Shown: positions 37,404 through 44,477, counted from the stretch's first letter. The stretch is DNA of 64,000 nt from Paenibacillus paeoniae (GCF_003388735.1 NZ_QUBQ01000001.1:992001-1056000), one strand, 5' to 3'. A program made the numbers and translations. The notes: a model not told the origin generated them from the letters alone.

Positions 37404-37634
37404 TTAAATGATGTCCTCTTTTTTTATGGTTTCATACCATTCAATATGGAGTCTATTTGCGATTATGGGATATTCTTTGCCGTCCCAGGTGTGAATATTT
37501 CCTTGAAATACGGAAACAGTATTCGTGTTGATTGTTGTATGAGCTGTATGAACAGCAAACTCTGTACAAGATTCTTGTACCTTGAGGTAAATAGGAACAA
37601 TAAGTCTTCCAGCTACGTAAAAGTTGGGATTCAT
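37404..37634 (-). CDS. 76-residue protein under SOS promoter
   Basis: ATG 37634, nine bases after AAGGAG; an ATG three codons upstream is too close to the ribosome binding site. The beta-rich product (NPNFYVAGRLIVPIYLKVQES, then FQGNIHTWDGKEYPIIANRLHIEWYETI) was not recognised. Its promoter carries a LexA box over the -35 element, so it should be made after DNA damage. The gene has its own terminator and is divergent from the yopQ/mrpR-like repressor operon. The most economical inference is a small inducer or antirepressor that relieves repression by the MrpR-like protein. The sequence alone does not prove this. Confidence 0.7.
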   Translation of the reverse strand: MNPNFYVAGRLIVPIYLKVQESCTEFAVHTAHTTINTNTVSVFQGNIHTWDGKEYPIIANRLHIEWYETIKKEDII

Positions 37635-37686
37635 AGCAATCATCTCCTTACAGTCTAGTTTAATTTAACGAGTCATTTCTAGGGTA

Positions 37687-37726
37687 ATCATAGCATGATT
37701 CACTGCATTAAGCAAACATATGTTCG
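37687..37726 (-). promoter_or_regulatory. SOS promoter with LexA box
   Basis: On the minus strand CGAACATATGTTTG (37726-37713) fits the Gram-positive LexA consensus CGAACRNRYGTTY. It lies inside a 24-bp near-palindrome (37708-37731, one mismatched pair). The -35 TTGCTT (37715-37710) overlaps it. A 17-bp spacer leads to TATGAT (37692-37687) with extended TGC. Binding of LexA would block this promoter directly. Confidence 0.85.
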
Positions 37727-37791
37727 CTTAAATGGCGTGATAATAAAGGCTGTATGCGAATGGTGGACGTATTTTTTTTTGCATATTCTTA

Positions 37792-37800
37792 TGCTATAAT
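37792..37800 (+). promoter_or_regulatory. Extended -10 promoter of the yopQ/mrpR-like operon
   Basis: TGCTATAAT (TATAAT at 37795-37800) has a poor -35 in a T-run. A short inverted repeat GCATA-TTCT-TATGC overlaps it and might be an autoregulatory operator. Confidence 0.55.
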
Positions 37801-37842
37801 CATCAATGGAATGAAAATTTGTATTTGAAGGAGTTGATATTG

Positions 37843-39171
37843 ATGGAAACGGAAGAGAAAAATGTGTATGAGGTCCTTTCAGAAGAGCTCTCTTCAATTG
37901 CGAAACATAGAAATCAACAGCGAATGATAGAAGATTATTTAGTTGAAAATCATCAAATGATGAGAGGGTCATTTATAGAATTGGTGGCCAATCCTGAAAA
38001 GGCTGGACTTCTTTCTAACGAGGAGTTAGCAGTATTTATTCATGCAATGTATATCATTACTCAGAAAGAAAATCTATCTGTCATAAATTATTTTAATAAT
38101 AAAACGATAAAAGCTATTAATCACTTCATGTTTTCTAAACCAGAGGAAATTACTTTTCCGTATACGTTTAGTCCTGTCATTAGAGTAACTAATGAAGATT
38201 ACCTAACTGCAATCTCGTACAAGGATTTGGCTGCTTTAGCCAATTGCGGTTTGCTTACATATAACTTTGATACTCAGCGTCTGGCTAAAAAAACGATCTC
38301 AAAAACAGGGAAAATAATAAAGAAAAGAAATATTAAAAACGCAAGTGTTAATAATATAATGAAGCTTATGAAAGAAGGCAAATATAATCCTTCAACATTG
38401 TTATTTAATGTACTTGTAGATGGCAACAGCAGTATTAGCTTTGATAATGGTGAACTCACCATATATAAAAACTCTACTCTAAATATTATCGATGGGGCAC
38501 ATCGGTTAGAAGCTGTTATACGAATGATAGAAGAAGATCCTGATTACGAAGGATACATGAACATTGATCTGAAGCATTATCCTCTAGAGAAGGCGCAAAA
38601 GCTGCTTGCGATTACAAACACAGTAAATCCTTTCGACAAAACATTAACGAAGTACTATGGTGGTGAAGAGTACGGCCAAGAGATTGCGAAGTATTTGATG
38701 ACCATTCCTGTGCTTCAAAATAGAATAGAAATAAAAACAGCGGTAGATAAAAAGATTTCTATTACTAATTTTGCTGTTTTATCAGAAGCGATTCAAGAAA
38801 TTTTTGAGCCAGAAAATACAAAGGATCGTTACGATATTCAAGATGTATTAAAAAAGTTCTATGAATATTTAATTCCTTCCTATGACGCGGAACTAGTTAA
38901 GAACAGAATTAAGAACCTGGAATCATCATGGATTAGTCATCATAATATGCATGTTGGCTTTATTGTGATTGCCAAAGAATTGTATGATAAGTATGGAAAA
39001 GACTTTCCTGTGGATAAGATTGTAGAAATTATTGATCAAATTAACTTTAGCAAAGAAAGTTCTCCGCTTAACGATATAATGGGAGGACAAGGGAAAACAA
39101 ATAGCAATAAAGTAAAGTCGTTAATTAGAGAATATATTAAATCGCAAGTGGATAATATCCTTAAGGACTAA
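37843..39171 (+). CDS. YopQ-like protein with DGxHR (DndB/DGQHR-type) motif
   Basis: ATG 37843 after GAAGGAG gives 442 residues, close to SPbeta YopQ (460). The characteristic segment NIIDGAHRLEAVIRM (D217-G-A-H-R221) corresponds to the DGQHR motif of DndB-like and ParB-like proteins, followed by ALxKAQKLLAITNTVNPFDKT. In DndB-type proteins such domains act in DNA binding or regulation. It is immediately followed by a YopR/MrpR-like gene, the same neighbour pair as in SPbeta, which supports the assignment better than either sequence alone. Likely a lysogeny-management partner of the repressor. Confidence 0.72.
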   Translation: METEEKNVYEVLSEELSSIAKHRNQQRMIEDYLVENHQMMRGSFIELVANPEKAGLLSNEELAVFIHAMYIITQKENLSVINYFNNKTIKAINHFMFSKPEEITFPYTFSPVIRVTNEDYLTAISYKDLAALANCGLLTYNFDTQRLAKKTISKTGKIIKKRNIKNASVNNIMKLMKEGKYNPSTLLFNVLVDGNSSISFDNGELTIYKNSTLNIIDGAHRLEAVIRMIEEDPDYEGYMNIDLKHYPLEKAQKLLAITNTVNPFDKTLTKYYGGEEYGQEIAKYLMTIPVLQNRIEIKTAVDKKISITNFAVLSEAIQEIFEPENTKDRYDIQDVLKKFYEYLIPSYDAELVKNRIKNLESSWISHHNMHVGFIVIAKELYDKYGKDFPVDKIVEIIDQINFSKESSPLNDIMGGQGKTNSNKVKSLIREYIKSQVDNILKD

Positions 39172-39187
39172 GAGAGGATTGATACCA

Positions 39188-40153
39188 ATGTCGAACATTG
39201 TGTATGAAGACAAGATGTACAATGCTGAAACTAAAAGAGAATATATCAGTATTCATAAAAAGGGTACTCAAAAAAATTTGGAGAGAATATTTAAAATAAC
39301 ACAGGTTTTTGAGTCGGATATGAACAAAGAGCTTTACTCTTTTACTCGTGAAGAACTCCGAAAGTTATTTTTTACTTTTATGGCTTCTACACCAAGCGCA
39401 TCGAAATCTTCTGTTCAATATGTCTCCGGATATATAGATTGGGCAATTGATGAGGGGTACTTTGAGGGGGTTAATCCTCTTGAGACAGTAGATGTTCGCT
39501 GGAAGGAACAATTCGTTGTCAAGCCAGAGAAAAACTATTGGACGGATGTAGAGATGAAAGAAATGGTTAAAGGCATTGTTTCAGCACAAGTTGCAGTGGT
39601 ATTTTATGCTCCATTTATCGGTATAAAAGGGACTGAAAATTCGGAAATTGTGAATTTAAAGAAAACCGATATTGATGCCGATGCATTGACAGCAAGACTT
39701 ATAGATCAAGACAAGAGCATAAGAATGATTGGCGTCGATCATGATTTCATCAGGCTATGTCAACAAGCAGTGAAAGAAGAAGAGTTTATTAAAAGCAATG
39801 GAAATCCTGAAAAAGGGATAAAATCGGAAACAGCCCAATTGATAAGCAACGAGTTTATTGTTCGCTCCGTTGATATCGGTGTGAAAAATACTCAAGAAGC
39901 AGATGGAATGGTTGTTTATCGTAGATATTCAACAGTGGCTGAATACTTTGATGAGCCTAAATTAAATCCTACTTCGGTCATGTATTCAGGAATGCTGGCT
40001 AAAGCAAAACAATTATTGCTAGATGGAAAATTGAACAAAGAAGGCTATAAAGAAATAGCTGAACAATTTAATTTCAATGAAATAACATTGAGACGCTATA
40101 AGGATGACTTTTTAAATGAAAGAACCATAAAAGAGCTTTATGATATATCCTAA
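39188..40153 (+). CDS. MrpR (YopR)-like lytic-cycle repressor, degenerate tyrosine recombinase
   Basis: ATG 39188 after GAGAGG gives 321 residues; SPbeta YopR/MrpR has 325. The N-terminal part is a SAM-like core-binding domain (KGTQKNLERIFKITQVFESDM; SSVQYVSGYIDWAIDEGYFEG.NP). The catalytic-like domain begins with YWTDVEMKEMVKGI and FIGIKGTENSEIVNLKKTDID. In active recombinases the latter reads GLRxSEL..L...D. Here the catalytic Arg is lost, and no HxxR or nucleophile Tyr context is evident near the C-terminus (LNPTSVMYSGM...LRRYKDDF). This fits the SPbeta master repressor MrpR, which uses the fold only to bind operators. It is cotranscribed with the YopQ-like gene. Confidence 0.8.
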   Translation: MSNIVYEDKMYNAETKREYISIHKKGTQKNLERIFKITQVFESDMNKELYSFTREELRKLFFTFMASTPSASKSSVQYVSGYIDWAIDEGYFEGVNPLETVDVRWKEQFVVKPEKNYWTDVEMKEMVKGIVSAQVAVVFYAPFIGIKGTENSEIVNLKKTDIDADALTARLIDQDKSIRMIGVDHDFIRLCQQAVKEEEFIKSNGNPEKGIKSETAQLISNEFIVRSVDIGVKNTQEADGMVVYRRYSTVAEYFDEPKLNPTSVMYSGMLAKAKQLLLDGKLNKEGYKEIAEQFNFNEITLRRYKDDFLNERTIKELYDIS

Positions 40154-40178
40154 AGGGAAACTTTTAGGATATTTTTTA
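40145..40178 (+). terminator. Terminator of the repressor operon
   Basis: Stem ATATCCTAAAG/CTTTTAGGATAT with a GGAAA loop is followed by TTTTTT. It overlaps the last codons of the MrpR-like gene. Confidence 0.85.
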
Positions 40179-40200
40179 TTCATTTGTCTTTTGATAAGAT

Positions 40201-40251
40201 CATCTGCTAGATTCGAGCATCTTGCTAGACAATAACTGCATTTGCTATACT
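40201..40251 (+). promoter_or_regulatory. Promoter with triple direct repeat before a LytTR gene
   Basis: TTGCTA (40222-40227), 18-bp spacer, TATACT (40246-40251) with extended TGC. Three related units, CATCTGCTAGA (40201), CATCTTGCTAGA (40218) and CATTTGCTATA (40239), overlap and precede these elements at 17- and 21-bp steps, a likely operator array. Confidence 0.5.
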
Positions 40252-40432
40252 TATAGTTCTAAAGACTTGTGAAATAATGCTCAATATAGGTATGGGAAAA
40301 TAGAAATCTAATGACCTATGAACTACCATCGTAACTTTGGAATTATTGGACTAAACAACATGAAAATCATAACTTATGAAAGGGGATAGAGGAACGCAGT
40401 GAGTACTATCCAGAATGGAGGAGGTCCTTGTC

Positions 40433-40912
40433 ATGTACAGTGATCGATTATTGAAGATGTTAAAAGAAGATATCAGTAGCATTTCATTTCATCATAAGAA
40501 TGAAATGGTTGAAATTATCTCAAATAGCGTAAGAGAATCTGGTATTTTATTTTTGCCTCAGGAAAAGAATTCAATGCGATTGCTGGATCCCGAAGATATC
40601 TTATATGTCACTGAGCTCAAGAGAGGAAAGGTGAATATACATACGCTAACTTCGGAGATCCCATTTAACAATTCTGCATACAACTTATTAGAGTATTTAG
40701 TAGAGAAAAATAAAAGTTTTTGCTATTTGAATCGCGGATATGTAGTTAACCAAGCTAAGATTATGAAGTTCAACTCATATTTCAGGAGGATTTATTTTGC
40801 AAATGATCGAGAAGTTACTGTTACTGGAGAAGCGATAAAGATTCTGATAAAAGCATTGGGCAAAGAAAAAGACGTTCATAACGAGTCTTATATTGGAAAA
40901 TTTGAGTATTAA
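40433..40912 (+). CDS. LytTR-domain transcription regulator
   Basis: ATG 40433 seven bases after AGGAGG gives 159 residues. Residues of about 50-145 form a LytTR DNA-binding domain: SMRLLDPEDILYVTELKRGKVNIHT, then AYNLLEYLVEKNKSFCYLNRGYVVNQAKIMKFNSYFRRIYF and DREVTVTGEAIKILIKAL. The N-terminal 45 residues are not a CheY receiver, so it is not a classical response regulator. It is the second LytTR protein in the block (see 43679) and carries a repeat array in its own promoter. Probably controls neighbouring small genes or the agr locus. Confidence 0.85.
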   Translation: MYSDRLLKMLKEDISSISFHHKNEMVEIISNSVRESGILFLPQEKNSMRLLDPEDILYVTELKRGKVNIHTLTSEIPFNNSAYNLLEYLVEKNKSFCYLNRGYVVNQAKIMKFNSYFRRIYFANDREVTVTGEAIKILIKALGKEKDVHNESYIGKFEY

Positions 40913-40943
40913 TAATATGAAGCATAATATATTTTAAATGTAA

Positions 40944-40978
40944 AGATAAAAATTCGGATGGAATTTTTATCTTTTTTA
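40944..40978 (+). terminator. Terminator of the LytTR gene
   Basis: A perfect 12-bp stem AGATAAAAATTC/GAATTTTTATCT with a GGATG loop and T6. Confidence 0.85.
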
Positions 40979-41038
40979 TAAATTCCTTACGTGATAATGT
41001 ATAAAAGAGGAAAACATATGATAAGGAGGACTTTTTAG

Positions 41039-41287
41039 TTGGATGTTTCATTACTTTATAATTGGGAAGATTCTGTTGAAAATTTTTTAAAATGGGCAAG
41101 TCATTGTTGCGGAATAAAGAAGGACTCTGCATTATATCGAGAGCTGAAGGTTCATATTAAAACAATAAATGATTTAGAGCTTTTTATAGATCTTTATGAT
41201 GGAAATATGAATTCACTTGATTCAACTTTGCATAAAATAAAATCGCACCAGTCCAAATCAGTCATTTTCAACGATTTAACTAATTAG
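41039..41287 (+). CDS. Unknown 82-residue protein, first of a small-gene cluster
   Basis: TTG 41039 nine bases after AAGGAGG. The soluble helical protein (LLYNWEDSVENFLKWASHCCGI..., ELKVHIKTINDLELFIDLYDGN) was not recognised. It starts a run of four tightly spaced small genes with excellent ribosome binding sites between LytTR and agr genes. Confidence 0.65.
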   Translation: MDVSLLYNWEDSVENFLKWASHCCGIKKDSALYRELKVHIKTINDLELFIDLYDGNMNSLDSTLHKIKSHQSKSVIFNDLTN

Positions 41288-41303
41288 AGAGAGGGGGGAT
41301 ACT

Positions 41304-41510
41304 GTGAGCAATAACGAGTTAGAGGTAAAAAATATTATATTAAATCTATTGTTTTGTTATAGTACAAAAGAAAATAATGTTCCATCGGTTTTTGAGCTAA
41401 TGTCTGTTGAACAAGCTCTCCCATATATTAAAGAAGAAGTGGATGATGGTACATATAATAGTTATGTGGATTGGGTGCAGCGTTATAAGAAGAGATACTA
41501 TGAAGAGTAA
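41304..41510 (+). CDS. Unknown 68-residue protein
   Basis: GTG 41304 follows GAGGGGGG. The acidic helical product (SNNELEVKNIILNLLFCYST..., DDGTYNSYVDWVQRYKKRYYEE) was not recognised. It lies 16 bases after the 82-residue gene, so one transcript is likely. Confidence 0.6.
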   Translation: MSNNELEVKNIILNLLFCYSTKENNVPSVFELMSVEQALPYIKEEVDDGTYNSYVDWVQRYKKRYYEE

Positions 41511-41550
41511 ACCTTTTAAGCGTTAAAAATACAATAAGGAGGTGTATTAT

Positions 41551-41847
41551 TTGTTTGAATGTGTTCATTGTCAGAGTATTTACTTACATCAAGCTGAGGC
41601 TGAGGCATGTAACAATCGGGAAATAGAATCTCCTATCATTGATCTTGGTTCAGAATTCGTTATTATACACGGCATTCATACCATTCGAATTAGATGCAGT
41701 TCTATTCGTAGAAGAGGGCATGAACAAATGTATTGGTTTGAATGGTTTGATATCGACCACTCTTTTTGGTCCAGAGGCTTTTGCACAAAAGGAAACTCCC
41801 ACCTGCATACCATTCTATCGCTCCACTGTGTTCAGGAGGATCTATGA
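41551..41847 (+). CDS. Unknown 98-residue protein with CxxC pair
   Basis: TTG 41551 seven bases after AAGGAGGT. The N-terminus FECVHCQSIYLHQAEAEAC has a CxxC and a further Cys, like a single zinc knuckle. The rest is Arg/His/Trp-rich (RIRCSSIRRRGHEQMYWFEWFDID). Not recognised. Its stop overlaps the next start (ATGA). Confidence 0.55.
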   Translation: MFECVHCQSIYLHQAEAEACNNREIESPIIDLGSEFVIIHGIHTIRIRCSSIRRRGHEQMYWFEWFDIDHSFWSRGFCTKGNSHLHTILSLHCVQEDL

Positions 41848-42059
41848 AAAAAAGAAGAATATATACTCGCTTTATACTTCCTGATGGTAGTGAAGTGCCT
41901 TTAATTTTTAGGTCTGCGACTGATTTAAAAGCTTTCGAAACGGCCTATTCTACATATAGAAAGGTATATGAAGAGCTTTTTGGTTTTGGCGAAGTGAAAA
42001 AAATGATGAGAAGTGTACATATTTATAATCGAGCTTTTAAAAAATCCGGTCTATCTTGA
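41844..42059 (+). CDS. Unknown 71-residue basic protein
   Basis: ATG 41844, four bases after AGGAGG, overlaps the previous stop by four bases and is therefore translationally coupled. The protein KKRRIYTRFILPDGSEVPLI continues with a Tyr-rich helical half. Not recognised. A longer in-frame upstream extension would overlap the previous gene and is rejected. Confidence 0.6.
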   Translation: MKKRRIYTRFILPDGSEVPLIFRSATDLKAFETAYSTYRKVYEELFGFGEVKKMMRSVHIYNRAFKKSGLS

Positions 42060-42087
42060 AGCAGCCATTTCCGCAGGAGCTATTTGC

Positions 42088-42174
42088 ATGGAAAGGGTAG
42101 CTTACTTAATCATTCAAGAAAACGAAACAAAAAAATGCAATAAAGCCTTGTATTTATACGGTTATGCCATATAA
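42088..42174 (+). CDS. Possible 28-residue peptide at the end of the small-gene cluster
   Basis: ATG 42088 lies eight bases after AGGAG and 28 bases after the previous stop. The peptide is MERVAYLIIQENETKKCNKA followed by LYLYGYAI. The ribosome binding site is good, but the length gives little coding evidence. It could be a real short peptide or chance. Confidence 0.3.
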   Translation: MERVAYLIIQENETKKCNKALYLYGYAI

Positions 42175-42203
42175 TTCAATTATCATCACTTAAAAAACAT
42201 TTG

Positions 42204-42232
42204 TTGATAGCTATGGACTTGTACGGTACATT
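42204..42232 (+). promoter_or_regulatory. Predicted promoter of the agr-like operon
   Basis: TTGATA (42204-42209), 17-bp spacer, TACATT (42227-42232). A leader of about 140 nt follows before the first gene. It contains a hairpin AGAGA...CATCAA-GG-TTGATG-TCTCT (about 42289-42319). I do not recognise a known riboswitch in it. Confidence 0.45.
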
Positions 42233-42383
42233 ACCTAAGCGGCAGGGGGCGATGGTGAGCTTTCTTTTTGATGATAACTTCTAGAAAACGAGAGATTATG
42301 CATCAAGGTTGATGTCTCTATACTCTTAGGGGCATGAAGACAGCCAATATGCTTATCACCGAAGCCCGAAGGGATGATTCTTC

Positions 42384-43004
42384 ATGTGGAATGTTCTAGT
42401 TTCCATGATTTTTGCCACAATTGAAGGTCTTGCGGTATACGCATTAATGCTATACATATTCAGGTTTGATCTTCGAAAATATATCATACCGGCACTTATC
42501 ATCATCACACTCACAAATCTACAAAGCTATTTTATATTGGAATCGATTGAAGTGTCATATTTTGTTCCTGTAATCAACATTTTGTTTTCTGTATTATTCA
42601 TGAAGTTTATAGCTGGTTTGCCGATAATTGGTGCACTAGCATCAGGCGCTATTGGTTTTCTTGCTTTTTCGTTATTGCAGTTTATTATTGTTTCGACTCT
42701 TTTTGGATCGTTGGAAGGTCTTAATGATCAAGACTACACTCGCTATCAGATTCAACTGTTAACAGGGGTTTTAGGCGTTGTGATCGGTAAGCTATTATAT
42801 AAGTTCGGTATTGGATTTACACATGAATTTGAAAAGCTGGAATTTAAATATGAGAGGCAAATTGTCTATGGCATATCGCTTTTCTTCATAACCGCTTTTT
42901 TCTTCATTATGAATAGTAAAAATTTATTTCTAACAGGTATGTTTTTTATTGGATCTATGTCTATTTTCTTATATTATGCTATAAAAAAGGAGCGAGAGAA
43001 CTGA
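42384..43004 (+). CDS. Polytopic membrane protein, AgrC-sensor-like without kinase
   Basis: The 206-residue product has about six or seven hydrophobic helices, the layout of the AgrC sensor domain, ending in a charged tail (IKKEREN). The histidine kinase part (H-box, N/G boxes) is entirely absent and no remnant follows. The gene is directly upstream of agrB. It may be the peptide receptor signalling in another way, or a transporter/immunity protein. The start is ATG with a weak AAGGGATG site upstream. Homology to AgrC is inferred from topology and context, not from sequence motifs. Confidence 0.7.
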   Translation: MWNVLVSMIFATIEGLAVYALMLYIFRFDLRKYIIPALIIITLTNLQSYFILESIEVSYFVPVINILFSVLFMKFIAGLPIIGALASGAIGFLAFSLLQFIIVSTLFGSLEGLNDQDYTRYQIQLLTGVLGVVIGKLLYKFGIGFTHEFEKLEFKYERQIVYGISLFFITAFFFIMNSKNLFLTGMFFIGSMSIFLYYAIKKEREN

Positions 43005-43015
43005 GAATTAAAGGA

Positions 43016-43537
43016 TTGGCTACAAAAATGGCCGCTGAAATTGTAGCAGTAGTTCCTGAGTATTCTGACCGAATAGGCCGAATCAGACATACGCTAGCTT
43101 TTTTATTAAATATTATTCCCATTATTCTCCTTACTACCTTAATTGGATTAGCAACAGGACGGCTTCCAGAAATGTTGACGGCTTTAGGGGCATTTGGATT
43201 GTTAAGACAGACTTCAGGTGGTATTCATCTCGGTTCCTCCGAGATGTGCATCGTTGTGACGACGGTTGGAGCAACCGTACTTTCATTTTCCGACTTCTCC
43301 TTGCTCACAGTCAACATTATGACAGCGATAAGTGCCTTGTTAGCGCTCTTATTCGCTCCATCCAGAATTGAGGGAAGGACGCTGTTTCCTAAACAGTATT
43401 TTCATTATCTCCGATATATTGCAACAGCGATCGTATGTATCAATTTTGTGTTGGAATCTTCGGTCATTGCAGCTGCTTTCTTAGTCCAATCTGTTATGTT
43501 AATTCGCTTGAATGGAGGTGAGGTTAGGGATGCTTAA
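43016..43537 (+). CDS. agrB: AgrB-like peptide-processing membrane endopeptidase
   Basis: AgrB removes the C-terminal tail of the AgrD precursor and helps form the thiolactone ring. The product has about 173 residues and the family signature RQTSGGIHLGSSEMC, with catalytic His71 and Cys78 seven residues apart as in Staphylococcus AgrB (His77/Cys84). Four or five membrane helices follow. TTG 43016 is given, but it sits directly on the ribosome binding site. An in-frame CTG at 43001, eight bases after AGGAG and overlapping the preceding TGA, fits better and adds five residues. The stop overlaps the precursor gene by eight bases. Confidence 0.92.
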   Translation: MATKMAAEIVAVVPEYSDRIGRIRHTLAFLLNIIPIILLTTLIGLATGRLPEMLTALGAFGLLRQTSGGIHLGSSEMCIVVTTVGATVLSFSDFSLLTVNIMTAISALLALLFAPSRIEGRTLFPKQYFHYLRYIATAIVCINFVLESSVIAAAFLVQSVMLIRLNGGEVRDA

Positions 43538-43661
43538 GGTTGCTGTTTTCTCCGTATTGGCTAAAGTGCTCTCAGCGGCAGCTGTCTTAATTGTAAAGGG
43601 ACCGTGCTGGTTGTTCGTACATCAAGAAGACTTGCCAGATGAGTTGCTAGTTAAGAACTGA
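43530..43661 (+). CDS. agrD: Cyclic lactone autoinducer peptide precursor (AgrD-like)
   Basis: The 43-residue precursor, ATG 43530 with GGAGGTGAGG upstream, has an amphipathic N-terminal helix (LKVAVFSVLAKVLSAAAVLI), the segment KGP-CWLFV and the acidic recognition tail HQEDLPDELL. By analogy Cys26 would form a thiolactone with the carboxyl of Val30, giving a ring CWLFV with an undefined N-terminal tail. The family usually has QP after the ring; here it is HQE. Overlap with agrB and downstream LytTR gene support the assignment. Confidence 0.88.
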   Translation: MLKVAVFSVLAKVLSAAAVLIVKGPCWLFVHQEDLPDELLVKN

Positions 43662-43678
43662 AACTGGAGTTGGTGTCT

Positions 43679-44050
43679 ATGGTCGTATCCATCATTGGCG
43701 AGAATGGACTCGTACTCGTGAAAATTCAAGATATTCATTTTATAGAGTGCGATAAGCGAAAGAAAAATGTGTTGTTTCATACTTCAAATGAGAGTTATCA
43801 CTTCAAGGGAACTTTAAGTTATTGGATAGACGTGTTGAATCAGCAAGGCTTCAAGTTTAAATTATGTGATCGTACAGCTGCGGTCAATATGGACAATATT
43901 ACCTTTCTGGACCCTGTGTTCTCACGTGCATGCTTTGAAGACAATGTAGGGCCAGATACGAAATGGTGCAATATGTCTCGACCTAAGTACGAAGCGATCA
44001 TAGAGCAATTTAATCTACAGAATCGTCAGATTCAACCCGGATTCAATTAA
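43679..44050 (+). CDS. LytTR-domain protein without receiver, agr-linked
   Basis: ATG 43679 after GGAG gives 123 residues that are essentially one LytTR DNA-binding domain: ENGLVLVKIQDIHFIECDKRKKNVLFHT..., DRTAAVNMDNITFLDP. The usual CheY-like domain that would be phosphorylated by AgrC is absent, matching the missing kinase upstream. C-terminal RPKYEAIIEQF continues the fold. It ends the operon sensor-agrB-agrD-lytTR. How the peptide signal would reach it is unclear. Confidence 0.82.
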   Translation: MVVSIIGENGLVLVKIQDIHFIECDKRKKNVLFHTSNESYHFKGTLSYWIDVLNQQGFKFKLCDRTAAVNMDNITFLDPVFSRACFEDNVGPDTKWCNMSRPKYEAIIEQFNLQNRQIQPGFN

Positions 44051-44093
44051 TAAAAATGAGGTTTGACCATCCAATGGTCAAACCTCATTTTTA
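44051..44093. terminator. Strong terminator after the agr-like operon
   Basis: A perfect 20-bp stem TAAAAATGAGGTTTGACCAT / its complement with a three-base loop, ending in TTTTTA. Active in either direction in principle. Confidence 0.92.
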
Positions 44094-44261
44094 TTAGCCC
44101 CAAATTATAGCATAAGTTTTATGGAAATGATGTCGTATTATGTCGACATTTTCAAAAGATTGGGGACACGAACAAGACTGGCTTATTTAGTTGAGGTGGG
44201 TTTAAATGGTAAAAAGAAGGCGTCTATAAAAGTTTGATGGCATAGCTTAAAGGTGATGAAG

Positions 44262-44477
44262 ATGGATAATATGAAAACAATTGTGGTCTCGGATTTTTTG
44301 AACAAAATAGCGGCTCCAACGGATTCAAATCATGATCTGATGGATTCGTTCCTTAATCATCTTGATCAAGAAGAAGCTGGGCCATTACGTATAACTTCTT
44401 TTTTGCTTCGCGGTTTAATGGTTTCCCGTTGTGCTCGAATGGCTGCTCAAGAAACGCAGCTAGATCGTACGAAGTAA
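44262..44477 (+). CDS. Doubtful 71-residue ORF overlapping the XRE gene in antisense
   Basis: ATG 44262 follows AAAGGTG. The first 31 residues (MDNMKTIVVSDFLNKIAAPT...) look like an ordinary protein start. The rest is antisense to the last third of the XRE gene, which is a convincing gene. This is either a truncated gene interrupted by the XRE gene or a chance frame. Confidence 0.3.
   Translation: MDNMKTIVVSDFLNKIAAPTDSNHDLMDSFLNHLDQEEAGPLRITSFLLRGLMVSRCARMAAQETQLDRTK

Noticed and set aside
39188-40153. Active integrase of the island
   Set aside because: The tyrosine-recombinase fold is recognisable, but the Arg of the GLRxSEL motif is replaced and no HxxR/Tyr context is seen. A repressor of the MrpR type fits better.
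42233-42383. Riboswitch in the leader of the agr-like operon
   Set aside because: There is a hairpin, but I could not match any known aptamer (c-di-GMP I/II, purine, SAM and others) by sequence.
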